A stretch of 46,411 nucleotides of DNA from Mycobacterium tilburgii (GTDB lineage Bacteria > Actinomycetota > Actinomycetes > Mycobacteriales > Mycobacteriaceae): positions 1 through 46,411 of the forward strand of contig NZ_LR655715.1 of the NCBI RefSeq assembly GCF_902168065.1, read 5' to 3'. The position numbers and the translations under genes were made by a program. The notes under the pieces were generated by a model. The model searched no databases. It saw only the letters and a program-made list of their open reading frames with translations, and had not been told where the DNA came from. This document shows positions 1-7,925 of the stretch, piece after piece. The stretch's first letter is position 1, and each line of letters begins with the position of its first letter.

Positions 1-77
1 GCACTGGTCACCGCGGCAACCGCCAGCGTCGTCCACAGACCTTTGCGACGTGTCGAGTGTGAGTCCACCTGATTCAT
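1..77 (-). CDS. apa: Apa (alanine/proline-rich secreted antigen), N-terminal fragment cut by window edge
   Basis: The first 25 codons read from an ATG at 77 toward the window start: MNQVDSHSTRRKGLW followed by a hydrophobic TLAVAAVTSA run. This is a positively charged n-region plus the start of a signal-peptide core, as in mycobacterial Apa/FAP, a secreted glycosylated fibronectin-binding antigen. The Asn-Gln-Val-Asp opening resembles the M. avium form more than the M. tuberculosis one (from memory). Synteny supports the call: in M. tuberculosis apa follows modC on the same strand, as here. Most of the gene lies outside the window, so its integrity is unknown. Confidence 0.75.
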   Translation of the reverse strand, partial: MNQVDSHSTRRKGLWTTLAVAAVTS

Positions 78-188
78 GGCGACGAACCTACCGTGTTACG
101 GCTGTGAAGCAAGGGGGCCGTGCTGGCGATACGAGCCGGTTTTCGCGATGTTGCCGGAGTGCAACCTTCGGCCTGTCTGCGCAGTTCA

Positions 189-709
189 TCACGCGTCGGA
201 GAGGCGCGGCCCGGTCGGATATAGCGCCACCTCGCGGGCTTTGACGGTGAACCACATCCGCTCTCCTGGAGTCAGCCGCAGGTCGGCAGCGGCGTCGACG
301 GTGATCTCCGCGGCCAGTCCCGGCGAGCCGTCGGCTTGCTCGCGACCGTGGCCCCGCGAACGTCCAGCTCGGCCACGGTGACCTCGACACAGTTGCGGGG
401 ACTGCCATGTGGTGGCTCCCGGAATACCGACACCGCCGTCGGCGGGAACACCGCGACCGCGCCCTGCCCGTCGGCCAGCTCGGCACCCGCCTGCGGGGCC
501 GGTGACCCATACCAGTGGGCACCGGAGCCGGTGTGCAGCGCGCCGTCCGGCCCGATCATTCCGCTGACCACGTTGACACCGGCGATCCGAGCCGCGAAAA
601 GACTGCGTGGCGCGGTGAGCACCTCGGCCACCGGCCCGATTTCGGAGATCCGCCCCGACTCGAGAACCAGCACGCGATCGGAGGGAGTGAACACATCCAG
701 CAGGTCATG
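189..709 (-). pseudogene. modC: modC remnant (molybdate ABC transporter ATPase), C-terminal part only
   Basis: ModC is the ATPase of the molybdate importer. Only the C-terminal half remains. It begins at HDLLDVF just after the H-loop histidine, continues through DRVLVLESGRI and the molybdate/TOBE-like region (HWYG, AVAVFPPTAVSVF, EVTVAELDVRG), then shifts frame near 330-345. In the new frame it reads GLAAEITVDAAADLRL and VWFTVKAREVALYP-like sequence (here MWFTVKAREVALYP) to a TGA at 189-191. The Walker A, signature and Walker B motifs are missing. Upstream it is joined directly to a modB fragment at about 710, so one deletion removed the 5' half of modC and the 3' part of modB. It cannot encode an ATPase. 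Confidence 0.85.
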
Positions 710-953
710 CCGCGCGGTGCTGCGCGCCAGCACCAAGCCATCGTGACGCCCCCAGCACGCACAACACGGTGCTCGCGCCCGCCGTCTTCAGGCTCAGCCA
801 CAACGCCGCCTTCGACGACGAGCCGCTGATCGGCGCCCAGAAGTTCGACCAGTCGACCTTGGCCGCGATGGCCAGCAACGGCAGCACCACGAAGGCGGCC
901 CCGATCGCGGCTGGGACAAACACCCAGTGGGGCAGGTTGGTGGGCTGGCACAC
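710..953 (-). pseudogene. modB: modB remnant (molybdate permease), N-terminal about 75 codons
   Basis: From a GTG at 953 the frame reads [12 protein letters not shown], then a first membrane segment ([21 protein letters not shown]) and [15 protein letters not shown]. This matches the start of ModB, the permease that pairs with ModC. A one-base shift follows near 730. The next recognisable residues, VLARSTAR, are still ModB but run straight into ModC HDLLDVF. All later transmembrane helices and the EAA loop that contacts the ATPase are gone. It lies about 10 bases downstream of the modA stop, as expected for a modABC operon. Confidence 0.85.
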
Positions 954-962
954 AGTGACGGG

Positions 963-1425
963 TCAGGGTTTGACGAAACCCAATTGGGTCAGAACCTGCT
1001 GGCCCGCCTCGGAGGTCACCAGGGTCACAACTTGTGCGCCAGCGCCGCCTGCGGCGCGTTCTTCAGCACCCCGATTGGGTACACGTTGACCGCGCCGGCC
1101 GCCTCGGAGAAGTCGACAGTTGTCACCGACCCCTTGGCGTTTCTCGCGTCGGTGATGTAGACGAGGGCCGCGTCGGCCTGTCCGGCGGTGACCTTGTTGA
1201 GCGCGCGATGACGATCTCCAGGGTGTTGGCGGCGAAGTTGGTCGGGTTCCCGGCCAGCAGCCCGGCTTTGACTATGTTGTCCATCTGCGGTTGTCCATCT
1301 GCGCGGTGTCGGCCTAGGCGAAGACGTCGGCCGTCGCACCCTGGGTCAATTGGGGTCGCCAGTTCACCGGACCCGGCGAAGTCGAACTCGACGCCGCTAC
1401 CGGGATTGTCGGTCTTGAACTGCCA
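963..1425 (-). pseudogene. modA: modA remnant (molybdate-binding lipoprotein)
   Basis: ModA is the periplasmic molybdate-binding protein. The signal peptide and first third are missing: recognisable sequence begins at about FKTDNPGSGVEFDFAGSGEL. It shifts frame into QLTQGATADVFA, meets a TAG, then ADTAQMD. A 14-bp tandem duplication (1276-1289 and 1290-1303) follows, then KAGLLAGNPTNFAANTLE. A deletion of roughly 70 codons leads to ALNKVTAGQADAALVYITDA and VYPIGVLKNAPQ. Another shift gives the last residues VTSEAGQQVLTQLGFVKP and a TGA at 963-965. Multiple independent lesions make it dead. It heads the destroyed modABC operon. Confidence 0.85.
1276..1303. repeat. 14-bp perfect tandem duplication inside modA remnant
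   Basis: The unit gttgtccatctgcg occurs twice head to tail (1276-1289, 1290-1303). Undoing the duplication restores the ModA reading around QMDN, so this is a recent slippage-type insertion and not an ancestral repeat. Confidence 0.85.
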
Positions 1426-1654
1426 GAATCCTGATCCGGAGCATGGTCAGACCATAGCCTGAGGTGGGTGACACAATGATGGCCAAAACTTTTCGAAATC
1501 GTCTGCGCGTCGTGCCCGCGGAAATTCTCCGAATAGCTACTGTCCAGTAACATTGGCTAGATCGACACCATAACACATAACACGCTGAACTCCCCGGCAT
1601 GGAGCGTCATGGTCGGGAATCAGCGTCGAACGCGAGGTTGAACACGAGGAGGTC

Positions 1655-2332
1655 ATGGCAATGGAGGTGCTGGTCACCGGTGGCGACACGGATCTGGGAC
1701 GGACCTTAGCCGAGGCCTTCCGCGATGGCGGTCACAGGGTGACCCTGGTGGGCGCTCGTCGCAGCGATCTCGAGGTCAACGCCAAAGAACTCGACGTAGA
1801 CCCGATCGTGTGCGACACCACCGATCCGGCCAGCCTCGAGGAAGCGCGCCCGACGTTTTCCCACCACCTGGACACCATCGTCAACGTGCCCGTCCCGACC
1901 TGGGACGCCGGCGACCCCCGCACCTATTCCATCGCCGACACCGCCAGCGCCTGGCGCAACACGCTGGACTCGACCGTGCTGTCCGCCGTGCTGACGGTGC
2001 AGGTGGTCGGCGACCACCTGCACTCCGGCGGCTCGATCATCAGCGTCGTGCCGGAGAACCCGCCGGCGGCGAGCGTCGACGCCGCGATCAAGGCAACGCT
2101 GTCGAGTTGGGTGGCCGGACAGGCCGGCATCTTCGGTACCCGCGGTATCACGGTCAACGCCGTGGCGAGTGGGCGTAGCGCGCAGCCCGGCTACGACGGT
2201 CTGTCGCGTACGCCGTCGTCTGTCGCCGACAAGGTCGCCCGCCTGGCGTTGTTCCTCACCACTCCTGCCGCCCGCCACATCACCGGTCAGACCCTGCACG
2301 TGAGCCACGGCGGCTTCGCGCAGTTTGCGTAG
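1655..2332 (+). CDS. Atypical short-chain dehydrogenase/reductase (Rv1856c orthologue)
   Basis: 225 residues, the same length as M. tuberculosis Rv1856c. A GAGGAGG ribosome site sits about 4 bases before the ATG at 1655. The N-terminal Rossmann nucleotide loop is TGGDTDLGRTLAE (residues 8-20). The C-terminal SDR features are ITVNAVASG and a final ITGQTLHVSHGG. The classical Ser-Tyr-Lys centre is not intact: where YxxxK is expected the sequence is D142-A-A-I-K146, so the catalytic tyrosine is Asp and only the lysine remains. A canonical SDR reaction is therefore doubtful; it may bind nucleotide without turning over, or use another chemistry. No substrate can be assigned. The LLM-type oxidoreductase next door in M. 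tuberculosis (Rv1855c) is absent here. Confidence 0.8.
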   Translation: MAMEVLVTGGDTDLGRTLAEAFRDGGHRVTLVGARRSDLEVNAKELDVDPIVCDTTDPASLEEARPTFSHHLDTIVNVPVPTWDAGDPRTYSIADTASAWRNTLDSTVLSAVLTVQVVGDHLHSGGSIISVVPENPPAASVDAAIKATLSSWVAGQAGIFGTRGITVNAVASGRSAQPGYDGLSRTPSSVADKVARLALFLTTPAARHITGQTLHVSHGGFAQFA

Positions 2333-2463
2333 TACCTCGAACGTCGAGTAATCATTTAGCTTCGCGGGGCGTGGGTATACCCCAGGGTGTCATCAGCACC
2401 GCAGCCGACGCACTGCGCCCGCTTCTTGGCATGTAACCAAGGTCGCATTCAGCGCTCGACATG

Positions 2464-2476
2464 ACGTGAATCACGT
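2464..2476. promoter_or_regulatory. Perfect 6-1-6 palindrome upstream of ndh (candidate operator)
   Basis: ACGTGAATCACGT is a perfect inverted repeat with a one-base centre, 138 bases before the ndh ATG, in a 282-base intergenic region. The half-site GTGA/TCAC resembles CRP/FNR-type half sites, but the usual 6-base spacer is missing, so a CRP site is not supported. It could be an operator of ndh or of nothing. Confidence 0.35.
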
Positions 2477-2614
2477 TGGTGTGACCAGGGTTATATAGCC
2501 GATGTGGTTGATTACACAGGCTTACTACCTGGGTTTGGCCGCGGCGGGGTGACTAACGTAATAGCTAACTGAAGCCGCGTGACACGAAGCCCCGCCAGGA
2601 GCATCCCAGAGCTA

Positions 2615-4003
2615 ATGAGCCCTCAGCCAGAACCCACAGTTAAACCCAAGCGCCGGCACCGCGTTGTCATCATAGGGTCGGGGTTCGGCGGACTCAATGC
2701 GGCAAAGAAGCTCAAGCACGCCGACGTTGACATCAAGCTGATCGCGCGCACCACACACCACCTGTTCCAGCCGTTGCTCTACCAGGTCGCCACCGGGATC
2801 ATCTCGGAAGGCGAAATCGCCCCGCCCACACGGGTTGTGCTGCGCAAACAGCGCAACGTCCAGGTGTTGCTCGGTAACGTCACCCACATCGATCTGGCCA
2901 ACCAGCGGGTGCACTCGGAGCTGCTCGGCCACGGCTACGACACGGAATTCGACAGCTTGATCGTCGCCGCCGGCGCGGGCCAATCGTACTTCGGCAACGA
3001 CCACTTCGCCGAGTTCGCCCCCGGTATGAAATCCATCGATGACGCTCTGGAATTGCGTGGCCGCATCCTGAGCGCCTTCGAACAGGCTGAGCGCTCAAGC
3101 GATCCCAAGCGCCGCAAGAAGCTGTTGACCTTCACCGTCGTCGGCGCGGGTCCTACCGGTGTCGAAATGGCTGGGCAGATAGCCGAATTGGCCGAATATA
3201 CCTTGAAAGGCGCGTTCCGGCACATCGATTCGACCAAGGCGCGAGTGATCCTGCTCGACGCAGCGCCGGCGGTGCTGCCCCCGATGGGGGAAAAGCTGGG
3301 TGGGCGAGCCCGGGCACGGCTGGAGAAAATGGGCGTGGAGATTCAGCTCGGCGCTATGGTCACCGACGTCGACCGCAATGGGATCACGGTCAAGGACTCC
3401 GACGGCACCGTCCGCCGCATCGAGTCCGCGTGCAAGGTCTGGTCCGCGGGTGTGCAGGCCAGCCGGCTGGGCCGCGACATCGCCGAACAGTCGGCGGCCG
3501 AACTGGACCGGGCCGGGCGGGTCAAGGTGCTTCCCGACCTGTCGGTCCCCGGCTACTCGAACGTGTTCGTGGTGGGCGACATGGCCGCCGTCGACGGTGT
3601 GCCCAAGGTCGCGCAGGGCGCCATCCAGGGCGCGAAGTATGTCGCCAGCACGATCAAAGCCGAACTGGCCGGCGCGGATCCGACCCAGCGCGAGCCGTTC
3701 CGGTACTTCGACAAGGGTTCCATGGCCACGGTGTCGCGGTTTTCCGCGGTGGCCAAGATCGGCCCTCTCGAGTTCAGCGGCTTCATTGCCTGGCTGATGT
3801 GGCTGGTGCTGCACCTGGTCTACCTGATCGGGTTCAAGACCAAGATCACCACGCTGTTGTCCTGGACGGTGACGTTCCTGAGCACGCGACGTGGTCAGCT
3901 CACCATCACCGACCGGCAGGCGTTCGCGCGAACCCGACTCGAACAGCTGACCGAATTTGCCGCCGAAGCCCGCGAGCCGTCGCCGATACGCGCGGCGAGC
4001 TAA
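2615..4003 (+). CDS. ndh: Type II NADH:quinone oxidoreductase
   Basis: Single-subunit NDH-2. It oxidises NADH and reduces menaquinone at the inner face of the membrane without pumping protons. 462 residues from ATG 2615 (MSPQPEP), which matches the family start and length; the frame is open back to a GTG at 2579, but those residues are not part of the family. An AGGAG lies at about 2596. The first dinucleotide fold is GSGFGGLNAAKKL (from residue 21, FAD) and the second is VVGAGPTGVEMAGQI (NADH). The FVVGDMAAVDG motif binds FAD. A hydrophobic amphipathic stretch, IAWLMWLVLHLVYLIGF, near the C-terminus anchors it to the membrane. No lesion is seen, consistent with a core respiratory role. Its stop overlaps the converging ureD stop by three bases. 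Confidence 0.97.
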   Translation: MSPQPEPTVKPKRRHRVVIIGSGFGGLNAAKKLKHADVDIKLIARTTHHLFQPLLYQVATGIISEGEIAPPTRVVLRKQRNVQVLLGNVTHIDLANQRVHSELLGHGYDTEFDSLIVAAGAGQSYFGNDHFAEFAPGMKSIDDALELRGRILSAFEQAERSSDPKRRKKLLTFTVVGAGPTGVEMAGQIAELAEYTLKGAFRHIDSTKARVILLDAAPAVLPPMGEKLGGRARARLEKMGVEIQLGAMVTDVDRNGITVKDSDGTVRRIESACKVWSAGVQASRLGRDIAEQSAAELDRAGRVKVLPDLSVPGYSNVFVVGDMAAVDGVPKVAQGAIQGAKYVASTIKAELAGADPTQREPFRYFDKGSMATVSRFSAVAKIGPLEFSGFIAWLMWLVLHLVYLIGFKTKITTLLSWTVTFLSTRRGQLTITDRQAFARTRLEQLTEFAAEAREPSPIRAAS

Positions 4004-4641
4004 CCGATCAGGCGGTCCGCCTGCCAGGTGCTCAGCATTCCGCCGTCCGCCAACGCCAGCACGGTGGAGTCGGCGGGCATGTCCGTGAATTCCGCTGCCG
4101 GATAGCAAAATTCGCTGACGGTGGCGCGTGGTGCCGCGATGCTGTCATCGGCCACCGAGCCCGTACCCAACTCCATGCGGTGCCGCAGCAACGGACGACC
4201 ATCATGGTCGGCCCGTAGCGAACCCGACCAAAACCCCTCTCGCTCATCGCTTCTGCCGATCTGCACGCGCTCGCGGAACCGAAACCGGCCGTCGCCGCGC
4301 AGCATCACGCCCACCTCGGAAACGTGCCGAGCCTGGGCAGCCACGACCGTCGGTTCGAGGTCGACGTCAAGCGTGCCGCTCACCTCGATGACCCAGCGGG
4401 CGTGCGACGTGACGGTCGCCAGCCCGGGCAAGGCCAGCGTGCCGGCGGCACTGCGCAGCTTCAGAGCCGCGCCCGCCTCGACGATAACCGTGATGCCGAT
4501 GCTGTCGCCGCCTAACGGGGTGGCCGCCGCCGACACGAGGTGCACCGTGTCCGGTGTGGTGCACCTCGCCTGGATACCGCCGCGGCATCCGATGCGCGAC
4601 GAGCGGTTCCGGGCCGCGACCAGGACCACCTCGGAATGCAT
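4000..4641 (-). CDS. ureD: Urease accessory protein UreD
   Basis: 213 residues, close to the mycobacterial UreD length. UreD binds the UreABC apoenzyme and, with UreF and UreG, delivers nickel to the active site. The body contains the family's SAAATPLGGD, VTSHARWVIEVSGTLDVDLEP and LRADHDGRPLLRHRMELG segments. It is read from ATG 4641, which shares one base with the ureG TGA (TGATG), so the two genes are translationally coupled. It meets ndh tail to tail with a three-base overlap. Intact. Confidence 0.95.
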   Translation of the reverse strand: MHSEVVLVAARNRSSRIGCRGGIQARCTTPDTVHLVSAAATPLGGDSIGITVIVEAGAALKLRSAAGTLALPGLATVTSHARWVIEVSGTLDVDLEPTVVAAQARHVSEVGVMLRGDGRFRFRERVQIGRSDEREGFWSGSLRADHDGRPLLRHRMELGTGSVADDSIAAPRATVSEFCYPAAEFTDMPADSTVLALADGGMLSTWQADRLIG

Positions 4642-5300
4642 CAGTTCGCCAGTTGGCTGCGAACCCAGGCGACCACCTCGGTAGCGGCCGGATCTTTGGT
4701 CAACGACTGCAGGATCGTCGGCCGGCCACCACGCACGGCGTCGGCGTCGCGGGCCATCACGTCCAGGTCGGCGCCCACCAACGGGGCCAAATCAGTCTTG
4801 TTTACCACCAACAGATCTGAGTAAGTGACTCCAGGGCCGCCCTTGCGCGGCACCTTGTCGCCCCCGGCTACGTCGATGACGAAGATCTGCACGTCCACCA
4901 GGCCTGAGGAAAACATCGCCGTCAGGTTGTCGCCGCCGGACTCGACGAGAATGAGGTCCAGCGGGTCGTGGGTGCCGATCAGGTCGTCGATCGCGTCCAG
5001 GTTCGCGGTGATGTCGTCGCGGATCGCGGTGTGCGGACAGCCGCCGGTCTGCACGGCCGCGATCCGATCCAGCGGCAGCACGGCGTGTTTGCGGAGAAAG
5101 TCGGCGTCCTCGGTGGTGTAGATGTCGTTGGTGAGCACCGCCAGCGACAGCTCGTCGCGCAGCTGACGGCACAGCGCGGCCACCAGCGCGGTCTTGCCCG
5201 AGCCGACCGGGCCGCCGACACCGATGCGCAGCGGCTCCCCCGGCTGCCGTATCCGCTTCGGCCAGTCGACGGTGGGGTGGCTGTGTGAATGTGCTGGCAT
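4641..5300 (-). CDS. ureG: Urease accessory GTPase UreG
   Basis: 219 residues from ATG 5300, preceded by AGGAAAG. The same frame stays open to 5693, but that extension has no family similarity. UreG is the SIMIBI-class GTPase that carries nickel to urease. Visible features: a His-rich start (MPAHSHSHP), P-loop GGPVGSGKT at 29-37, the metal-binding Cys-Pro-His at 88-90 ([12 protein letters not shown]), VESGGDNL, and base-specificity motif NKTD. The sequence is highly conserved and intact. In other mycobacteria ureG abuts ureF; here the gene upstream is separated by about 4 kb of decayed, opposite-strand DNA, so ureGD must have acquired or kept its own promoter. Confidence 0.96.
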   Translation of the reverse strand: MPAHSHSHPTVDWPKRIRQPGEPLRIGVGGPVGSGKTALVAALCRQLRDELSLAVLTNDIYTTEDADFLRKHAVLPLDRIAAVQTGGCPHTAIRDDITANLDAIDDLIGTHDPLDLILVESGGDNLTAMFSSGLVDVQIFVIDVAGGDKVPRKGGPGVTYSDLLVVNKTDLAPLVGADLDVMARDADAVRGGRPTILQSLTKDPAATEVVAWVRSQLAN

Positions 5301-5639
5301 GTTGTCTTTCCTGCTCGCTGCGGTCTTCAGCCAGCGTATCCAGCACCGGGTCGGACGCAAGGGCGGCCCCTCGGATGGCACCGCGGCGTCGAGCCCACCG
5401 GGCAACAGCAAACCACCGGCGACCGGTAACGGCGCGGCGGGGCGGTGGCCGCGGGGGTACGCTCCGGCAACCTCACCGGCAACTCGCTGGCGTTCGGACG
5501 CCGTCCCGCGCCCGCGGTCACCACCAGCAACCAGACCAACCCAGGTCCGCCGAGGCGCTCCTCCGTCGTGTGCCCGACGGCGTAAACGGGCCGCCGCGCA
5601 GCAAACGCCCCGGGAACCGAAGCCTCGTCGCTGTGGAGC
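5301..5639. other. Gap between ureG and the island remnants; no identifiable gene
   Basis: About 340 bases. Both strands keep patches with codon-like GC at third positions (for example + strand [16 protein letters not shown]), but every frame is interrupted and I recognise no family. It probably holds decayed coding DNA, perhaps the 5' part of the regulator fragment that follows, and must also contain whatever promoter now drives ureGD. Confidence 0.4.
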
Positions 5640-5870
5640 ATCGACTTTTTCGTCAACCTGATGACCGCCGCGGCCATTCGGGCGGCGACGCACGGATTCG
5701 CCCTGGCACTGTCGCTAGAATCGTTGCCGCCCAACCTCTCCTACGATGGTACGGTCATCGTTGACCCCACGGCCTACGATGAGGGTCTGCTGGTGCGGGC
5801 CCATCTGCGCCGGCGTGCTGGTGGTAACCGTCGGCCGAACGTCGGGACGCCCCACTCGAGATAACCCCCG
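5640..5870 (+). pseudogene. Probable LacI-type regulator remnant (ligand-binding domain fragment)
   Basis: In frame from 5640: [30 protein letters not shown], then DGTVIVDPTAYDEGLLV. After a frameshift VLVVTVGRTSGRPTRDN follows. The pattern (A-x-x-G-ALALS, DGxIVVDPxxxDxG, then VVTVGRxPG) is that of the periplasmic-binding-like domain of LacI-family repressors. No DNA-binding helix-turn-helix is visible upstream. It lies just before a decayed ureohydrolase on the same strand, so it could have been that locus's regulator. Identification is from pattern only. Confidence 0.45.
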
Positions 5871-5954
5871 ACGAACGCGGTTTCGGATTCGGCACAGGCG
5901 CGGCGGATCGCTGAAGCCGGTCTCCGGCTCCAAGGCGATGACGCTGTTCTGACC

Positions 5955-6120
5955 AGCACCTGATTACGATCGGTCAGCGACCCCCGGTAGATCGTCGGAA
6001 GTTCGTAGGCCCGCAGGCCCACCCAGTGCCCGATCGCATACGGGGTGGTGGGCAGCCCCTCGGAGCGCAGGTAGTCGTTCACCGCGTCATCGATAACCGA
6101 CACGTTTTTCCGGTGATCCT
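5955..6120 (-). pseudogene. Unidentified coding-like fragment on the strand opposite the island genes
   Basis: Reading minus from 6120, the frame has very regular G/C third positions and gives a plausible protein stretch: SVIDDAVNDYLRSEGLP, TTPYAIGHWVGLRAYELP, TIYRGSLTDR. None of the plus frames there shows comparable codon structure. I do not recognise the family. It overlaps the first recognisable codons of the plus-strand ureohydrolase, so it is either a remnant of a different gene or an inverted piece of the island. Confidence 0.35.
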
Positions 6121-6775
6121 GGGTGGTGACCATTCCATCGGATTCCCGACGGTGCGGGGGGCTGGCCCCCATATGGACGGCAACGTGGACATCATCCACT
6201 TTGATCGGCATGTCGACACCCAGGAGACCGATCTCGACGAGCGGATGCACACCACGCCGTGGTTTCATGCGACCAACATCTAAGAATGCGCCGGCGACGC
6301 ACCTGGTGCAGATCGGGATCGGGGGTTGACAGGCGCCGCGGGCCTAGGTCCGGGTGGGCCGCCAGCGGGGCAGCACGGTGATCACGGTCGGCGACGTGGA
6401 GTGGGTCGGCATTGAGAAGATCGCCGAGATCGCCTTGGAGACGGCGTGGAAAGACGCCAAGTCCGTGTACCTGTCGTTTGACATCGATGTCATCGATGCC
6501 GGTTTCGTCTCCAGCACCGGCTGGCCCGAGCCGGGGGTCTGCTGCCCCGGGAGGCGCTCAACCTGATTCGGTTGATCTACGAACCCGGGCTGAACGGCAT
6601 CGAGGTAGTGGAGTGCTCACCGCCGTATGACTGGCAGACCGTGTTGTTGAGCAGCCTGGTCATCCTGGACAGCCTGGCGGTCATGGTGCGCGCGGGCAAA
6701 CTCGGCAAAAACCCGCCGCGCTCAAACGGCACGCCTGGGGACCCTACATCGACTGAAGGCACGCCGGTCGCGTGA
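6099..6775 (+). pseudogene. Ureohydrolase (agmatinase/arginase-like) remnant
   Basis: Recognisable from VFPVILGGDHSIGFPTVRG, then NVDIIHFDRHVDTQETDLDE, VYLSFDIDVIDAGF, and IEVVECSPPYDW near the end. These are the three metal-binding blocks of the Mn-dependent ureohydrolase fold (GGDHS, D-x-H-x-D, SFDxDxxD), which release urea from guanidino compounds such as agmatine, guanidinobutyrate or guanidine. The N-terminal third is missing. A TAA follows FHATNI, a TGA and a TAG fall in the next 60 bases, and at least two more frameshifts occur before the final TGA at 6773-6775. Substrate cannot be assigned. It sits inside the urease cluster next to a permease remnant. Confidence 0.8.
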
Positions 6776-6902
6776 GCTTTTTCAATTTTACCATCCGTCC
6801 GCACGGGTATCGAATTCACCGCCGTTGCAACGGATCTTAGGGAGCCACCGTTCGTCGATACCCCCGCAACAGCGCCCCGGAATGCCGAGGCCGAGGGCTG
6901 GA

Positions 6903-6933
6903 TTGCCACCGAGAACGTTGTGCTCGGTGGCAA
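6903..6933. repeat. Perfect inverted repeat, 11-bp arms, 9-base loop
   Basis: TTGCCACCGAG at 6903-6913 pairs with CTCGGTGGCAA at 6923-6933. There is no T-run on either side, so it is not a classical intrinsic terminator, though tailless hairpins may terminate in mycobacteria. It lies about 130 bases after the ureohydrolase stop. Confidence 0.7.
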
Positions 6934-6967
6934 CTCAGCAAACTCTTTAAAGCGGGTGAGGACACTG

Positions 6968-7009
6968 TTGCCGGCGCACGTAGTCCCGCATGGACCCGTG
7001 CGCCGGCAA
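6968..7009. repeat. Perfect inverted repeat, 13-bp arms, 16-base loop
   Basis: TTGCCGGCGCACG at 6968-6980 pairs exactly with CGTGCGCCGGCAA at 6997-7009. It lies 34 bases after the first hairpin, and both arms begin TTGCC. No T-tract follows. It may be a paired terminator, part of a structured RNA, or the remains of a mobile-element end. Confidence 0.7.
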
Positions 7010-7319
7010 TCGTGCATGAACCGACCGATGCGCGTTGCGCGAATCACGTCAGTAACTAAAATACGTTGTAAACAAGGTAATTAGATGTCTTCTCTGCGCG
7101 CCGACCGGTGTCGCGACAAGGGGCGGCAATGCCGTCCGAGTAGTGTACCGCTTCCCCGGTCCGCGCAGTCAAAAGCCACCGTCGCGCGAATTGTCAGTAA
7201 TTAACCATAGTTATTACAGGCGGACGGGCGGATATTGCTAGTTATGCATAAAGGACTGCCGAATTCGGGCCGGCTACATGGTCATTTGGCGTCGGGGAGA
7301 CGCGTGACGGGGTGCACTT

Positions 7320-7515
7320 ATGGATTTCGCGGCGCTGCCGCCGAAGGTCAACTCCGGACGGATGTACACTGGCGCGGGAGTCGGGCCCTGCTGGCCGCCA
7401 CATGTCGGCCTGGAACGCGTTGGCGGCGGAGTTGAGTATTGCCCCGCTACGTCGTGTCGGTCGGTGGTGTCGGAGTTGACGGCTGGGTTATCGCCTGGCC
7501 GCCACCGAGTCGTTC
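7320..7515 (+). pseudogene. PPE protein remnant, N-terminal only
   Basis: ATG 7320 begins MDFAALPPKVNSGRMYTGAG, the diagnostic start of the PPE domain (family consensus MDFxxLPPEvNSxrMYxGaG). The next blocks, LLAA, WNALAAELS and SYRSVVSELTAG-like sequence, are spread over different frames because of small indels. The remainder of the PPE domain and any C-terminal domain are missing. PPE proteins are usually exported by type VII secretion. Its position between a ureohydrolase and a permease inside the urease cluster is unusual. Confidence 0.75.
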
Positions 7516-7582
7516 GGCGGGCCGAACGGCCTACCCGCGGGGCCGGGGCGATCGAACCGGGCTTCTATGACGGTGTGCCCCT

Positions 7583-7867
7583 ATGGGCCCGGTGGCCAGC
7601 GTGGTCAACGCGCCGCGTGGCGACCAGGGCCGACTCCGAACGAGCGCACGCCACGAGGTGATTCCGGCGGCGGGTGTGGAAGCCAACCCGGCCGTGGATC
7701 CGGCGGGACGCGGTGTCGAGCCGGCGGCGTTTGCGGACGGCGCCGGCGCGGTCAGCGAGCGCGACGAGCTCATCGCGCTGAGCAAGGCGATGGCTGACGT
7801 AACCCGGCAGCGTGACGTCCTCAAACGCACGGCCGCAAACCTGATCAAGGAGGCGACGCACAAGTAA
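7583..7867 (+). CDS. Small open frame of unknown function before the permease remnant
   Basis: 94 codons from ATG 7583, or 69 from GTG 7658, ending TAA 7865-7867, 58 bases before the permease ATG. Third-position GC is codon-like. The C-terminal half is a charged, probably helical segment (ERDELIALSKAMADVTRQ, then RDVLKRTAANLIKEATHK). I do not recognise it. It may be a real small protein co-transcribed with the permease or the 3' end of a broken gene. Confidence 0.4.
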   Translation: MGPVASVVNAPRGDQGRLRTSARHEVIPAAGVEANPAVDPAGRGVEPAAFADGAGAVSERDELIALSKAMADVTRQRDVLKRTAANLIKEATHK

Positions 7868-7925
7868 CGACAGACCGTCACCCGCGCATCTCGTTTTGAC
7901 CCTCGACGATTGGAACTCAGAACAG

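Larger units (their letters stand above)
6776..7319. other. 544-base non-coding stretch with two strong inverted repeats
   Basis: No protein reading on either strand. It is more AT-rich than its surroundings toward the PPE end (7040-7080, 7200-7260). It holds two perfect hairpins, listed separately, and a possible promoter (TTGCGC at 7035, 16-base spacer, TAAAAT at 7057-7062) pointing toward the PPE remnant. Confidence 0.6.

Noticed and set aside
3095..4108. 337-codon minus frame across ndh
   Set aside because: Shadow of ndh; no recognisable domain and no ribosome site.
5301..5693. N-terminal extension of UreG
   Set aside because: The frame is open by chance; the family start MPAHSHSH at 5300 has a ribosome site, and the upstream residues show no family similarity.
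7658..7867. IS3-type transposase OrfA from the ERDELIALSKAMADVTRQ helix
   Set aside because: The charged helix only loosely resembles an OrfA leucine zipper; no inverted-repeat ends, DDE motif or OrfB were seen.
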